From the NCBI GenBank assembly GCA_041694275.1, contig JASMTQ010000042.1, forward strand, positions 17,190 to 81,189: 64,000 nucleotides of DNA. Reading direction: 5' to 3'. Below, piece by piece: positions 37,998 through 45,692 of the stretch. This stretch comes from M55B118 sp041694275. Its GTDB lineage: Bacteria; Bacillota_I; Bacilli_A; Izemoplasmatales; Izemoplasmataceae. Numbering within the stretch: the first letter of the stretch is position 1; each line of letters begins with the position of its first letter. The notes beneath the pieces are model-generated. The model was given only the letters and a program-made list of their open reading frames with translations. It made no database searches and was not told the DNA's origin. A program made the translations under genes and the position numbers.

Positions 37998-38762
37998 ATG
38001 TACATTGATACACACGTACACCTCAACAATGAAACCCTTGATGAACATCTTGAACATTATATTAAAAAAGCACTTGATGCAGGCGTCAAAAAGATGCTTG
38101 TGGTCGGTTTCACACACGCCACCAACAAACGCGCCCTTGAAATTGCGTCCGCCTATGATTTTGTATACGCATCGGTAGGCTTCCACCCTACTATTGCCAA
38201 AGACGTCACAGAAGAGGATTTCGACACCTTGAAAGCCCTTCTCACGCACAGAAGGGTGCGTGCCATCGGAGAATGCGGCATGGATCTTTACTGGGACGAT
38301 ACATTCAAGGACAGACAGATTGAAGTTTTTGAACGGCAGATTGAACTTTCAAAAAGCTTTGATTTGCCTATTGTCATTCACATGCGGGATGCGGACGAAC
38401 TGACGTATGAAATTCTTAAAAAACACGCGCCCATAAAAGGGGTCATGCATTCTTACAGTGGATCCGCCGAGATGGCAAGGAAGTTCATGGATCTTGGAAT
38501 GCACATATCCCTAAGTGGCCCCGTAACGTTCAAAAACGCCAAAAAGCCGAAAGAAGTTGCGAGAGTAGTACCACTAGATAAGCTTCTCCTTGAAACGGAC
38601 GCGCCGTTTTTAACACCGCATCCTTACAGGGGGAAAACCAACGATTCAAGTTTTATCCCCATCATCGCCGATGCCATAGCGAATGAAAAAGGCGTTGCGG
38701 TCGACAAAGTCAAGAAAGCCACCACGAAGAATGCAAAAAAACTATTTAATATGAATGGGTGA
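37998..38762 (+). CDS. tatD: TatD family metal-dependent DNase
   Basis: Amidohydrolase-fold nuclease. The 254-residue protein begins MYIDTHVHLNNETLDEHLEH (metal His-x-His), then has IGECGMDLYWDD (metal Glu), IVIHMRDADELTYEIL (His), MHSYSGSAEMARKFMDLG and LLETDAPFLTPHPYRGK with the final Asp. The ATG at 37998 has ACGAGGAGTGA upstream; earlier in-frame codons lie in the promoter. In Bacillus the tatD gene yabD follows metS; here it is separated from metG. It is followed by an HtrA-type gene. Confidence 0.94.
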   Translation: MYIDTHVHLNNETLDEHLEHYIKKALDAGVKKMLVVGFTHATNKRALEIASAYDFVYASVGFHPTIAKDVTEEDFDTLKALLTHRRVRAIGECGMDLYWDDTFKDRQIEVFERQIELSKSFDLPIVIHMRDADELTYEILKKHAPIKGVMHSYSGSAEMARKFMDLGMHISLSGPVTFKNAKKPKEVARVVPLDKLLLETDAPFLTPHPYRGKTNDSSFIPIIADAIANEKGVAVDKVKKATTKNAKKLFNMNG

Positions 38763-38767
38763 AGACA

Positions 38768-39919
38768 ATGAAAAAAATTACAATGTTTACAATGATGATT
38801 GTGTTGGTATTCACACTTGGAGCCTGTGAAGGGCTTCCTTTTCAAAATGATGATCCGGATGTCATTGATACGGCTTATACGAAGCAGGAAATGAGAGAAA
38901 TCATTGAGGAACTCATGCCGGAGAGCTATGAAAGCATAGAATATGATCTTGCAAGCCTTCAAGAAGCGCAAACACAGATGCTGGAAACACGCGCAGATAG
39001 TGTCATAGGCATATCTGTCGATGGCGGAGTAGGGGGCACAGGTTCAGGAGTTGTCTACAAAAAAGAAGGCAATGATTTCTATGCCGTGACAAACTACCAC
39101 GTGCTTGAAGACTACACGTCCATCCAAATTTCCTACGAGAAAAACGGCATGCTTTTCAATACGACTGACAGAGCTGTGGATCCTAGCAATTCTGATAAGA
39201 TTGACGTACTCGGAATGGATGAGACGACAGACCTTGCAGTCATCCGCTTTGAAAGCGAAGACAATTTCTATGCCGTGGATTTCGCGGATTCCTACGATTT
39301 GTCTGTTGGACAGTTTGCGTTTGCGATAGGAAACCCACTTGGGTTCAATTACTTTGGTACGGTGACCATGGGGGTTGTCTCAGGTCTTTCCAGATACGTA
39401 CCCGACAGTACACTCGAAGTCCCTTTTATTCAGCATGATGCGTCTATTTCACCAGGAAACAGCGGAGGTGCGCTCTTCGATATCAACGGAGATCTCATTG
39501 GCATCAACAACATGAAAATCGTACAGGATACGGCTGACAATATTGGTTTCGCAATTCCATCAAACACCGTCAAGCGCATCATCGAAGACCTTGAAGAAGA
39601 TGGAGAAGTTACAAGACCCTACCTGGGAATTTCTTCCAATGCCCAGGTGAGTGCATGTGGCCAGGACGTTGGTGTATGTCTTTCCACCGTTGAAACAGGA
39701 GGCGCTGCAGAAGACGCCGGGCTTGAAGCGGGCGACATCATTACTGGGTATCAGATAGAGAGCTGGGACGCGATGCAGGATGTGGATAATTTCACTACAC
39801 TTCGGGAACTCATTCTCAATTCATCAGTAGGGGATTCAATACGCATCCGTTATGAAAGAGATGAACAGCAGTTTACAAGTGATTATGTTGAGCTTGACAT
39901 CCACCCTGATGACAGATAA
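38768..39919 (+). CDS. Lipoprotein HtrA/DegP-type serine protease with PDZ domain
   Basis: Surface-located quality-control protease by prediction. The N-terminus (MKKITMFTMMIVLVFTLGAC) is a lipoprotein signal with lipobox LGAC, so the mature protein would be lipid-anchored on the outer face. The chymotrypsin-fold triad is His111 (TNYHVLED), Asp155 (TTDLAVIRF) and Ser232 (SPGNSGGALFD). A PDZ domain follows from about residue 275 (YLGISSNAQVSACGQ, then GGAAEDAGLEAGDIITGYQI). Two Cys in that domain (SACGQDVGVC) could form a disulfide. The ATG at 38768 is preferred over GTG 38759, which overlaps tatD. Bacillus HtrA proteins instead use a transmembrane anchor. Confidence 0.9.
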   Translation: MKKITMFTMMIVLVFTLGACEGLPFQNDDPDVIDTAYTKQEMREIIEELMPESYESIEYDLASLQEAQTQMLETRADSVIGISVDGGVGGTGSGVVYKKEGNDFYAVTNYHVLEDYTSIQISYEKNGMLFNTTDRAVDPSNSDKIDVLGMDETTDLAVIRFESEDNFYAVDFADSYDLSVGQFAFAIGNPLGFNYFGTVTMGVVSGLSRYVPDSTLEVPFIQHDASISPGNSGGALFDINGDLIGINNMKIVQDTADNIGFAIPSNTVKRIIEDLEEDGEVTRPYLGISSNAQVSACGQDVGVCLSTVETGGAAEDAGLEAGDIITGYQIESWDAMQDVDNFTTLRELILNSSVGDSIRIRYERDEQQFTSDYVELDIHPDDR

Positions 39920-39942
39920 TGCCATTAATTGAAGGGTATTCA

Positions 39943-39996
39943 TTGTAAAAAACGTGGTTTTATATTAAAATACCTAGGGAGCTTATAAAGCTCCCT
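39943..39996 (+). promoter_or_regulatory. Possible promoter and hairpin upstream of ychF
   Basis: TTGTAA at 39943-39948, 17-base spacer and TAAAAT at 39966-39971. The predicted transcript starts within AGGGAGCTT-ATA-AAGCTCCCT (39976-39996), a perfect nine-pair stem with no following T run, which ends six bases before the ychF ribosome binding site. It could end the protease transcript or tune ychF translation. Confidence 0.5.
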
Positions 39997-40016
39997 TCAT
40001 CTAGGAGTTGATGCAT

Positions 40017-41120
40017 ATGGCCCTTACAGCGGGCATCGTCGGACTGCCGAACGTCGGCAAGTCGACTTTATTCAATGCCATTACCAAAGCGGGCGCACAC
40101 GCCGCGAACTATCCGTTTGCGACCATTGATCCGAATGTCGGCATCGTAGACGTTCCGGATGAACGCCTTAATCAAATCGCAGAAATCGTACAACCGAAAT
40201 CTCTTGTCCCTACATCCTTTGAATTTACGGATATCGCAGGGCTTGTCAAAGGCGCTTCCAAAGGTGAAGGACTCGGAAACCAGTTTTTGAGTCACATCAG
40301 AGAAGTGGATGCGATCATACACGTCGTCAGATGTTTTGAAAACACGGATATCCCGCACGTCGACGGCTCAGTCGATCCAGTTCGCGATATTGACACCATC
40401 AATACCGAACTTGTCTATGCGGATCTCGACATCGTTGAAAAACGCCTTCCCCGTATTGAGAAAAAAGCGAAACTCAAAGTCGAGAAGGATATGGTGCTTG
40501 AATACGACCTTCTCAAAAGAATCCATGAAGCACTTCTTGAAAACACGCCAATCAGGGATCTTGACTTTACGAAAGACGAATTCAAATCACTCAAAAGCTA
40601 TGGTTTTCTCACATTAAAGCCCATGCTTTACGTAGCCAATATTTCTGAAGAAGCGCTTGTGAGCGGTGAAGAAAGCGACCACGTCAAAAACCTTTATGAG
40701 GTGGCGAAGGATTCAAACGCGGAAGCCATAACCATCAGTGCGCAGATTGAGGCTGAACTCTCGGAACTAGACAGCGAAGACAAGGAAGCGTACCTTGAGG
40801 AACTCGGTCTGGAACGCTCCGGGCTTGATCGCCTAGTACAAAGAAGCTACACCCTTCTCAATTTGAAGACCTTCTTTACGGCGGGTGAAAAGGAAGTCAG
40901 AGCCTGGACCTTCAAAGAAGGTATGACGGCCCCTGAATGCGCGGGCATCATCCATACGGACTTTCAAAGAGGGTTCATACGTGCTGAGACCATGAAGTTT
41001 GAAGATCTTGTGGAATACGGGTCCATGCAGAAAGTCAAGGAAGCCGGAAAAATGCGTCTTGAAGGCAAGGAGTACGTCGTCAAGGATGGCGACATTCTCT
41101 TGTTCAGATTCAATCTATAA
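40017..41120 (+). CDS. ychF: Redox-regulated ATPase YchF
   Basis: Obg-family P-loop protein that prefers ATP and binds ribosomes. The 367-residue product (family size about 365) has G1 GLPNVGKSTLFNAITKAG, PFATIDPNVGIVDVPDERL, DIAGLVKGASKGEGLGNQFL and the N-x-x-E signature at NISEE that replaces the G4 motif of true GTPases. The C-terminal TGS domain is TFFTAGEKEVRAWTFKEG and VKDGDILLFRFNL. The ATG at 40017 was chosen for the spacing from TAGGAG at 40002-40007. Confidence 0.95.
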   Translation: MALTAGIVGLPNVGKSTLFNAITKAGAHAANYPFATIDPNVGIVDVPDERLNQIAEIVQPKSLVPTSFEFTDIAGLVKGASKGEGLGNQFLSHIREVDAIIHVVRCFENTDIPHVDGSVDPVRDIDTINTELVYADLDIVEKRLPRIEKKAKLKVEKDMVLEYDLLKRIHEALLENTPIRDLDFTKDEFKSLKSYGFLTLKPMLYVANISEEALVSGEESDHVKNLYEVAKDSNAEAITISAQIEAELSELDSEDKEAYLEELGLERSGLDRLVQRSYTLLNLKTFFTAGEKEVRAWTFKEGMTAPECAGIIHTDFQRGFIRAETMKFEDLVEYGSMQKVKEAGKMRLEGKEYVVKDGDILLFRFNL

Positions 41121-41180
41121 AACCTGATGCCTTTACGTCTACAATGACAAAGAGGCTCGGAAAAAAAAGGAGTTTTACCC

Positions 41181-41660
41181 ATGACATGGAGTTTGTTTTT
41201 ATCATACTTCAATTTAGTACTTGTTTTATTTTTCATCACGTTTTTCACTGATATTTTCTATTACTATTTTCGCTACAAGACCCTTCAACCAAGAGAAAAG
41301 ATGTTTACCTTCAAAAAAGGTGGTGTCTTTGAACACTATTTGATTGTTGGGGGCATTTCCGCTCTAATAATAATTTTGCATGCGGTCTTTGACCTCAATC
41401 CGTTTGCTGAAAGCATCCAGGACAATCCGTTGGCACTCGTTATTTCACTTACAACGATGTTTTTCACAGCGGTCGTATTCCTGATTTTCTTCTTCTTGAT
41501 CACGCTGTTTTTGTTCTATTACCTTTATGCAAAAGCGAAAAAAATCGAACAGACCCAGCACTTTCTCATGTCCAAGGGACACAAAATTGTCAAGACTTCC
41601 TTCACAGCATCCTTCACCATTGCGGTTGTCTTTATGATTTTCATCATTTTAGGGTTATAA
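41181..41660 (+). CDS. Small membrane protein of unknown function, four predicted helices
   Basis: I do not recognise this family. The 159-residue protein has about four hydrophobic segments (residues 3-30, 52-68, 82-113 and 142-159), starting MTWSLFLSYFNLVLVLFFIT. The second loop is basic (RYKTLQPREKMFTFKKGGV) and a KAKKIEQTQHFLMSKGHKIV stretch precedes the last helix, consistent with a protein whose loops face the cytosol. AAAAAGGAG lies before the ATG. It is followed by its own terminator, so it is probably transcribed with ychF or alone. No catalytic motif is seen. Confidence 0.7.
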   Translation: MTWSLFLSYFNLVLVLFFITFFTDIFYYYFRYKTLQPREKMFTFKKGGVFEHYLIVGGISALIIILHAVFDLNPFAESIQDNPLALVISLTTMFFTAVVFLIFFFLITLFLFYYLYAKAKKIEQTQHFLMSKGHKIVKTSFTASFTIAVVFMIFIILGL

Positions 41661-41665
41661 TAAAG

Positions 41666-41687
41666 ACACCGGCTTGTCCGGTGTTTT
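41666..41687 (+). terminator. Intrinsic terminator after the small membrane protein
   Basis: ACACCGG, loop CTTGT, CCGGTGT followed by TTTT. Confidence 0.88.
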
Positions 41688-41713
41688 TAAATTAGACTAA
41701 TGGAGTTGAGAGT

Positions 41714-42928
41714 ATGAACGCAACCATTATTTCGGTAGGGGATGAATTGTTGATGGGCAAGACCATCAACACCAACCAGGCATACCTTTCCAAGGAACTT
41801 TCACTGATAGGAATAGAAACTACGCTTGCACTCTGTGTCAAGGATACATACGATACCATTCAGGGCGCACTGAGAGAGGCACAAAGTGAGCTTGTGATTC
41901 TCACGGGCGGTCTTGGACCCACTGCGGATGATCTGACCAAGGAAGCTGTCAGTGAATATTTTAATCTTGAGCTTGAATTGAATGAAGAGGTTCTTTCAAC
42001 CATTAAAGCCTATTTTGATAAATCCGGACGTGAAATGAAAGATACGAACCTGAAACAGGCTTATTTCCCAAAAGAGGCCACCATTCTTGGAAACGGTGCG
42101 GGTACCGCTCCTGGTATGATGCTTTCATTTGAAAAAAGGCGCATCATTTTGCTTCCGGGTCCGCCAAGTGAAATGAAACCGATGTTTGAACCCCTTAAGG
42201 ATCTCCTTTCATCGCTTACAAACAAGAAATTGCATAAGAAAGGTCTTAGACTTCTTTCCATTGGTGAAAGCGAAATGGAGTCGAGGCTCAAGGACTTTTA
42301 CAAGGTTCATGACTCTGTGTACATTGCTTCGTATGCAGAGACAGGTGAGCTTACGTATTTTTTCTCATCCACTGATGAGACCGCACTTGATAAAGCTATG
42401 AAAGCATTCAAGGACATTGTGGGTGATTTGTTGATATGCGATGCCGCTTCGAGTTTGGAAGAAGACGTGGTAAAAACTCTCAAAGATCAGGGAAAACACA
42501 TTTCGCTGGTAGAATCCTGCACAGGAGGGTTCGTAGCTTCAAGAATCGTAAGCGTGCCTGACGCGTCAAGCGTATTCACTCAATCCTACGTTCTTTACAG
42601 CAACGATGCAAAGATCAAGGAGCTTGGTGTCAACGGAGAAATTTTGAACCGTTATGGGGCGGTGAGTGATCAATGTGTCTATGAACTTGCCTATCAGCTT
42701 GAAAGCAAGACTGCCGCTTCCATCACGCTTAGTGTTTCAGGCATTGCCGGTCCGAGTGGAGGGACGGATGAGAAGCCTGTTGGGCTTGTTTATTTCGGCG
42801 TTACACACAAAGGATCTACAAAAACCTATCACAAAGTGTTTTCCGGTACCCGTCAGCAAGTCATCAAGAAAGCTTCTTCTTATGGACTTTATCTCGTAAA
42901 AAGGACACTAATCGACCATGAAAACTGA
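41714..42928 (+). CDS. cinA: CinA: MoCF-like domain plus nicotinamide-nucleotide amidase domain
   Basis: The C-terminal part of CinA deamidates NMN in pyridine-nucleotide recycling; the N-terminal part belongs to the molybdopterin-binding/ADP-ribose pyrophosphatase-like family. The 404-residue protein begins MNATIISVGDELLMGKTINT, has LVILTGGLGPTADDLTKEAV and LPGPPSEMKPMFEP, then the C-terminal block ISLVESCTGGFVASRIVSVP and SVSGIAGPSGGTDEKPVGLV. Both domains look complete. In Bacillus recA follows cinA; here an alpha/beta hydrolase follows with an 11-base overlap. Confidence 0.94.
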   Translation: MNATIISVGDELLMGKTINTNQAYLSKELSLIGIETTLALCVKDTYDTIQGALREAQSELVILTGGLGPTADDLTKEAVSEYFNLELELNEEVLSTIKAYFDKSGREMKDTNLKQAYFPKEATILGNGAGTAPGMMLSFEKRRIILLPGPPSEMKPMFEPLKDLLSSLTNKKLHKKGLRLLSIGESEMESRLKDFYKVHDSVYIASYAETGELTYFFSSTDETALDKAMKAFKDIVGDLLICDAASSLEEDVVKTLKDQGKHISLVESCTGGFVASRIVSVPDASSVFTQSYVLYSNDAKIKELGVNGEILNRYGAVSDQCVYELAYQLESKTAASITLSVSGIAGPSGGTDEKPVGLVYFGVTHKGSTKTYHKVFSGTRQQVIKKASSYGLYLVKRTLIDHEN

Positions 42929-43643
42929 TATAAGCACATTCACATTCAAAAACATCCCCGTCAAGGTGTACTCGCACCCTAGTCCGAAACGTCTCATATT
43001 CATCAACCATGGCATCGTCGGATCCAAAGAACGAATTCTTACCATGTTTGGTGTCACCCTCGCTAAGCTTGGGTATGAAGTCGTAGCCATTGATGCCTGC
43101 AAGCATGGTGAGCGCGGTGAAGCGCCGTTCAAGCCTTACGATGAGAAAAACGTGATGAAAGAGCTTTTTGACATCGTCAAAAAAACCAGTGAGGATGTCC
43201 TTAGGCTTTATCACGCCAAATACAAGAAGAAGTATCCCGTGTTTGATATGCTTGGGGTATCCATGGGAGGGTATGTTGCTTACTACACCGCGACGCAAAC
43301 CGATCATGTTGAGTATCTTGTTCCAATCATATCCAGCCCTGATTTTTCAAAGGGACTGAGTCAAGATAATCAAGGGTACGATGAGAGCCTTCTCAAAAAA
43401 ATCGAATCGATGAATCCGGCAACACATCCGAAACGTTTCAAGTTCAAAGAGGCGTGTGCCCTTGTGGGTGAGAGCGATGATCTGATCCCCAAATCCCATA
43501 CGGAAGTGTTTGTGCGGGAAAACCCTGAGCTTCCGATTGATTTTCGCATCTACGATACACCCCATAAAGTCACCCCTGCAATGCAAAAAGACATTGTCGC
43601 CTTTTTAAGACAGCGCATTCAAAGTACGTCTATAGATAAATAA
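42918..43643 (+). CDS. Alpha/beta hydrolase fold protein
   Basis: Serine hydrolase or esterase by fold; substrate unknown. The 241-residue product has the oxyanion-hole-like INHGIVGSKERILTMFGVTL, the nucleophile elbow LGVSMGGYVAYY (Gly-x-Ser-x-Gly, about residue 115), a likely acid in VGESDDLIPKSHTEVF and the catalytic His in YDTPHKVTP. The lid region between 120 and 185 is short. It starts inside the end of cinA, so it is translationally coupled to it. No signal peptide. Confidence 0.85.
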   Translation: MKTDISTFTFKNIPVKVYSHPSPKRLIFINHGIVGSKERILTMFGVTLAKLGYEVVAIDACKHGERGEAPFKPYDEKNVMKELFDIVKKTSEDVLRLYHAKYKKKYPVFDMLGVSMGGYVAYYTATQTDHVEYLVPIISSPDFSKGLSQDNQGYDESLLKKIESMNPATHPKRFKFKEACALVGESDDLIPKSHTEVFVRENPELPIDFRIYDTPHKVTPAMQKDIVAFLRQRIQSTSIDK

Positions 43644-43655
43644 AGCGGGTTTGTA

Positions 43656-43684
43656 TTTACAAAGACACCCCTTTATGCTATAAT
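43656..43684 (+). promoter_or_regulatory. Promoter of rpsF-ssb-rpsR
   Basis: TTTACA at 43656-43661, 17-base spacer and perfect TATAAT at 43679-43684. Confidence 0.85.
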
Positions 43685-43689
43685 CATTT

Positions 43690-43740
43690 GTCGTGAGTCC
43701 TGGACTCACACATCCTTGCTGCTTTAAGCGGCCAAAGACC
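43690..43740 (+). promoter_or_regulatory. S6:S18-type leader motif
   Basis: A GTGAGTC/GACTCAC hairpin is followed by CCTTGCTGC, a loop, and GCGGCC. The CCTTGCTG...GCGGCC arrangement is the shape reported for the leader bound by the S6:S18 complex, mimicking their 16S rRNA site. It lies about 25 bases before the rpsF start. A covariance search would confirm it. Confidence 0.68.
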
Positions 43741-43755
43741 AAAAGGAGGTAAACT

Positions 43756-44043
43756 ATGACTAAATACGAAATCATGTACATCATTCGTCCAACCCTTGAA
43801 GAAGATGCTCGCAAAGCGCTCATTGAAAAGATCAATGCCGTTTTCACAAGCAACGATTCTGAAGTGACAAACGTGGATGAATGGGGCACGCGTCAACTCG
43901 CCTATGAAATCGAAAAGCACTCTAAAGGGTACTACGTTGTTCTCAACGTCAAAGCTACTCAAGAAGCTCGTGCTGAATTCGAACGTATCGTGAATTTGCA
44001 AGAAGACATTATTCGTTACATCATGATCAAAGACGTTAGGTAA
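43756..44043 (+). CDS. rpsF: 30S ribosomal protein S6
   Basis: Platform protein that binds 16S rRNA as a heterodimer with S18. The 95-residue product begins MTKYEIMYIIRPTLEEDARK, contains VDEWGTRQLAYEIEKHSKGY and ends in VNLQEDIIRYIMIKDVR. AAAGGAGG precedes the ATG. It is the first gene of the rpsF-ssb-rpsR operon. Confidence 0.98.
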   Translation: MTKYEIMYIIRPTLEEDARKALIEKINAVFTSNDSEVTNVDEWGTRQLAYEIEKHSKGYYVVLNVKATQEARAEFERIVNLQEDIIRYIMIKDVR

Positions 44044-44060
44044 ACTGAAAAGGTGATACT

Positions 44061-44543
44061 GTGATCAATAGAGCCGTACTCGTTGGGCGTCTTACCAAAG
44101 ACCCCGAACTCAGAAAAACATCCAACGACACCGCCGTTACATCATTCCGTCTGGCTGTCAATCGTGCGTTCACGAACAGACAAGGGGAAAGAGAAGCGGA
44201 TTTCATTCAGGTCGTCGTGTGGAGAAGACAGGCTGAAAATGTAGCCAAATATGTCAAAAAGGGCAGTCTGGTCGGCGTTGAAGGCCGTATTCAGACACGT
44301 TCATATGATGATCAGCAGGGTGTAAGAAAATTCATCGTCGAAGTCGTCGCTGACAACGTACAGTTTCTTGATACAAAGAACACTGCGCCAAGTGGTGGCA
44401 ACAACTACGATGATTCCTATGACTACAATCAAGGCAACCACGGATCTTCATACAACCAGAATACTCAATCGAATTCGAACAATAATTCAAATCAGAACGA
44501 TCTCGACGATATCGATATCGCCGAAGACGATCTACCATTCTAA
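44061..44543 (+). CDS. ssb: Single-stranded DNA-binding protein
   Basis: Coats single-stranded DNA in replication and repair. The 160-residue protein has the OB-fold (INRAVLVGRLTKDPELRKTS, ADFIQVVVWRRQAENVAKYV and GSLVGVEGRIQTRSYDDQQG), a disordered Asn/Ser/Gln-rich linker at about 115-145 and the acidic partner-binding tip IAEDDLPF. It starts with GTG after AAAGGTGATACT. Its position between rpsF and rpsR is standard. Confidence 0.97.
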   Translation: MINRAVLVGRLTKDPELRKTSNDTAVTSFRLAVNRAFTNRQGEREADFIQVVVWRRQAENVAKYVKKGSLVGVEGRIQTRSYDDQQGVRKFIVEVVADNVQFLDTKNTAPSGGNNYDDSYDYNQGNHGSSYNQNTQSNSNNNSNQNDLDDIDIAEDDLPF

Positions 44544-44558
44544 AAGGAGGCAGTTATT

Positions 44559-44792
44559 ATGGCACGTGGAAACTTCCGCAAACGTCGCAAGAAAAAAACA
44601 TGTTACTTCACTGACAACAACATCACATACATCGACTTCAAAGACGCCGATCTGCTAAGACGCTTCGTATCTGACAGAGGGAAAATTCTTCCTAAACGCG
44701 TTACAGGCACAAAAGCAGGTTATCAAAAAGAACTCAGCGTCGCAATCAAGCGCGCGCGTCACATGGCGCTCTTGCCTTTCGTAAGAGACTAA
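44559..44792 (+). CDS. rpsR: 30S ribosomal protein S18
   Basis: Partner of S6 on the platform. The 77-residue protein has KRRKKKTCYFTDNNITYIDF, DLLRRFVSDRGKILPKRVTG and the GYQKELSVAIKRARHMALLP block. Only one Cys is in the N-terminal part (KKTCYF), so this is the zinc-free form. AAAGGAGG precedes the ATG. It ends at a strong terminator. Confidence 0.97.
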   Translation: MARGNFRKRRKKKTCYFTDNNITYIDFKDADLLRRFVSDRGKILPKRVTGTKAGYQKELSVAIKRARHMALLPFVRD

Positions 44793-44800
44793 GACATAAT

Positions 44801-44839
44801 AAAAAGCATCCGATTATTGATAATCGAATGCTTTTTTTT
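44801..44839. terminator. Bidirectional terminator between rpsR and the convergent transporter
   Basis: AAAAAGCAT-C-CGATTAT, two-base loop, ATAATCG-A-ATGCTTTTT with further T. It serves rpsR and the minus-strand gene ending at 44844. Confidence 0.92.
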
Positions 44840-44843
44840 GTGG

Positions 44844-45527
44844 CTAGAGGGTTTCGTTCAAAGGGTTGATACGCTGCATGATATAGATAAACGGCGTATC
44901 GAGAAGCGCCACAATGACCTTGATAATGTAGGTTGTAATAAAAATTGAAAACAGTGTGTTTGCATCGTACACACCAACGAATGCGATTGGGACGAATATC
45001 GCTGAATCCACAAGTTGTGAAATCAAAGTAGACCCTATGTTTCTGATGTAGAGCGTATTCGGTGAACTGAAACGTTTCCTGATGCGTTGAAACACGTGAA
45101 CATCAAGAAGCTGACTCACAATGTAGGCTGTGATGCTTCCAAGAATGATCTGTGGAATCAGTTCGAAGATGGTTCTCAGGGCCGGATCGGCGATGTCAGC
45201 CTCGCTTGGAGTGAACATCAACGCGCCCTGCATGATAATGACCATGCCGACCATGGCGAAGAAACCGAGGTAGACGGACTGTTTGGCGTCTTTGAGCCCG
45301 TAACGCTCGTTGATGGCATCGGTCGCCAAAAAAAGTGTTCCATACATGATGTTTCCAAGGGTCGCGGTCATTCCAAATAGTTCGATCGTTTTAGTAACCT
45401 GGATGTTCGCGATGACTGTGCCTACGGCAATCCAGGCGAAGAGGCCTGCCTTGCCAAAAAGCTTGTAGACGGCCAGTATGATGACAAAATTGACCACTGC
45501 AAAAAGAATCCATAATACTTCGTTCAT
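44844..45527 (-). CDS. yhhQ: Queuosine-precursor transporter, VUT/YhhQ family
   Basis: Membrane importer for the queuosine precursors preQ0/preQ1. From the ATG at 45527 the product is 227 residues with about six helices (LWILFAVVNFVIILAVYKLF at the start). The family segments YGTLFLATDAINERYGLKDA and LIPQIILGSITAYIVSQLLD, followed by LISQLVDSAIFVPIAF, are present. AGGAGGAAT is spaced for this start; an upstream extension would translate through the riboswitch. A preQ1-I aptamer lies immediately upstream and covers the ribosome binding site, which strongly supports the function. Confidence 0.93.
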   Translation of the reverse strand: MNEVLWILFAVVNFVIILAVYKLFGKAGLFAWIAVGTVIANIQVTKTIELFGMTATLGNIMYGTLFLATDAINERYGLKDAKQSVYLGFFAMVGMVIIMQGALMFTPSEADIADPALRTIFELIPQIILGSITAYIVSQLLDVHVFQRIRKRFSSPNTLYIRNIGSTLISQLVDSAIFVPIAFVGVYDANTLFSIFITTYIIKVIVALLDTPFIYIMQRINPLNETL

Positions 45528-45533
45528 TTTATT

Positions 45534-45573
45534 CCTCCTAGTTTTGATATCGCAGGATGGTTTCGAACTGCGG
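45534..45573 (-). promoter_or_regulatory. preQ1-I riboswitch controlling yhhQ
   Basis: On the minus strand, stem CGCAG pairs with CTGCG (45572-45568 with 45555-45551) around the loop TTCGAAACCATC, followed by an A-rich tail AAAACTAGGAGG. Loop, stem and tail match the class I preQ1 aptamer of Bacillus queC (loop TTC...CAC, tail AAAAAACTAAGG). The ribosome binding site AGGAGG is in the tail itself, so bound preQ1 would block translation of the transporter. Confidence 0.82.
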
Positions 45574-45585
45574 ATAACGTAGGTA

Positions 45586-45614
45586 ATTATAATGTCAAGA
45601 AAGGATGCTGTCAA
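45586..45614 (-). promoter_or_regulatory. Promoter of yhhQ
   Basis: Minus-strand TTGACA (45614-45609), 17-base spacer, TATAAT (45591-45586). The transcript would start near 45579, just before the riboswitch stem. Confidence 0.9.
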
Positions 45615-45644
45615 GGTTTCAGATAAAGAAAAGGAAGATTAAGG

Positions 45645-45673
45645 TTGAAACATGACAAAACATGACATATAAT
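45645..45673 (+). promoter_or_regulatory. Promoter of the small helix-turn-helix gene
   Basis: TTGAAA at 45645-45650, 17-base spacer and TATAAT at 45668-45673. Transcription would begin near 45680, right at the GGAGGTGG sequence. Confidence 0.8.
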
Positions 45674-45692
45674 AAAATTGGAGGTGGTTGAA

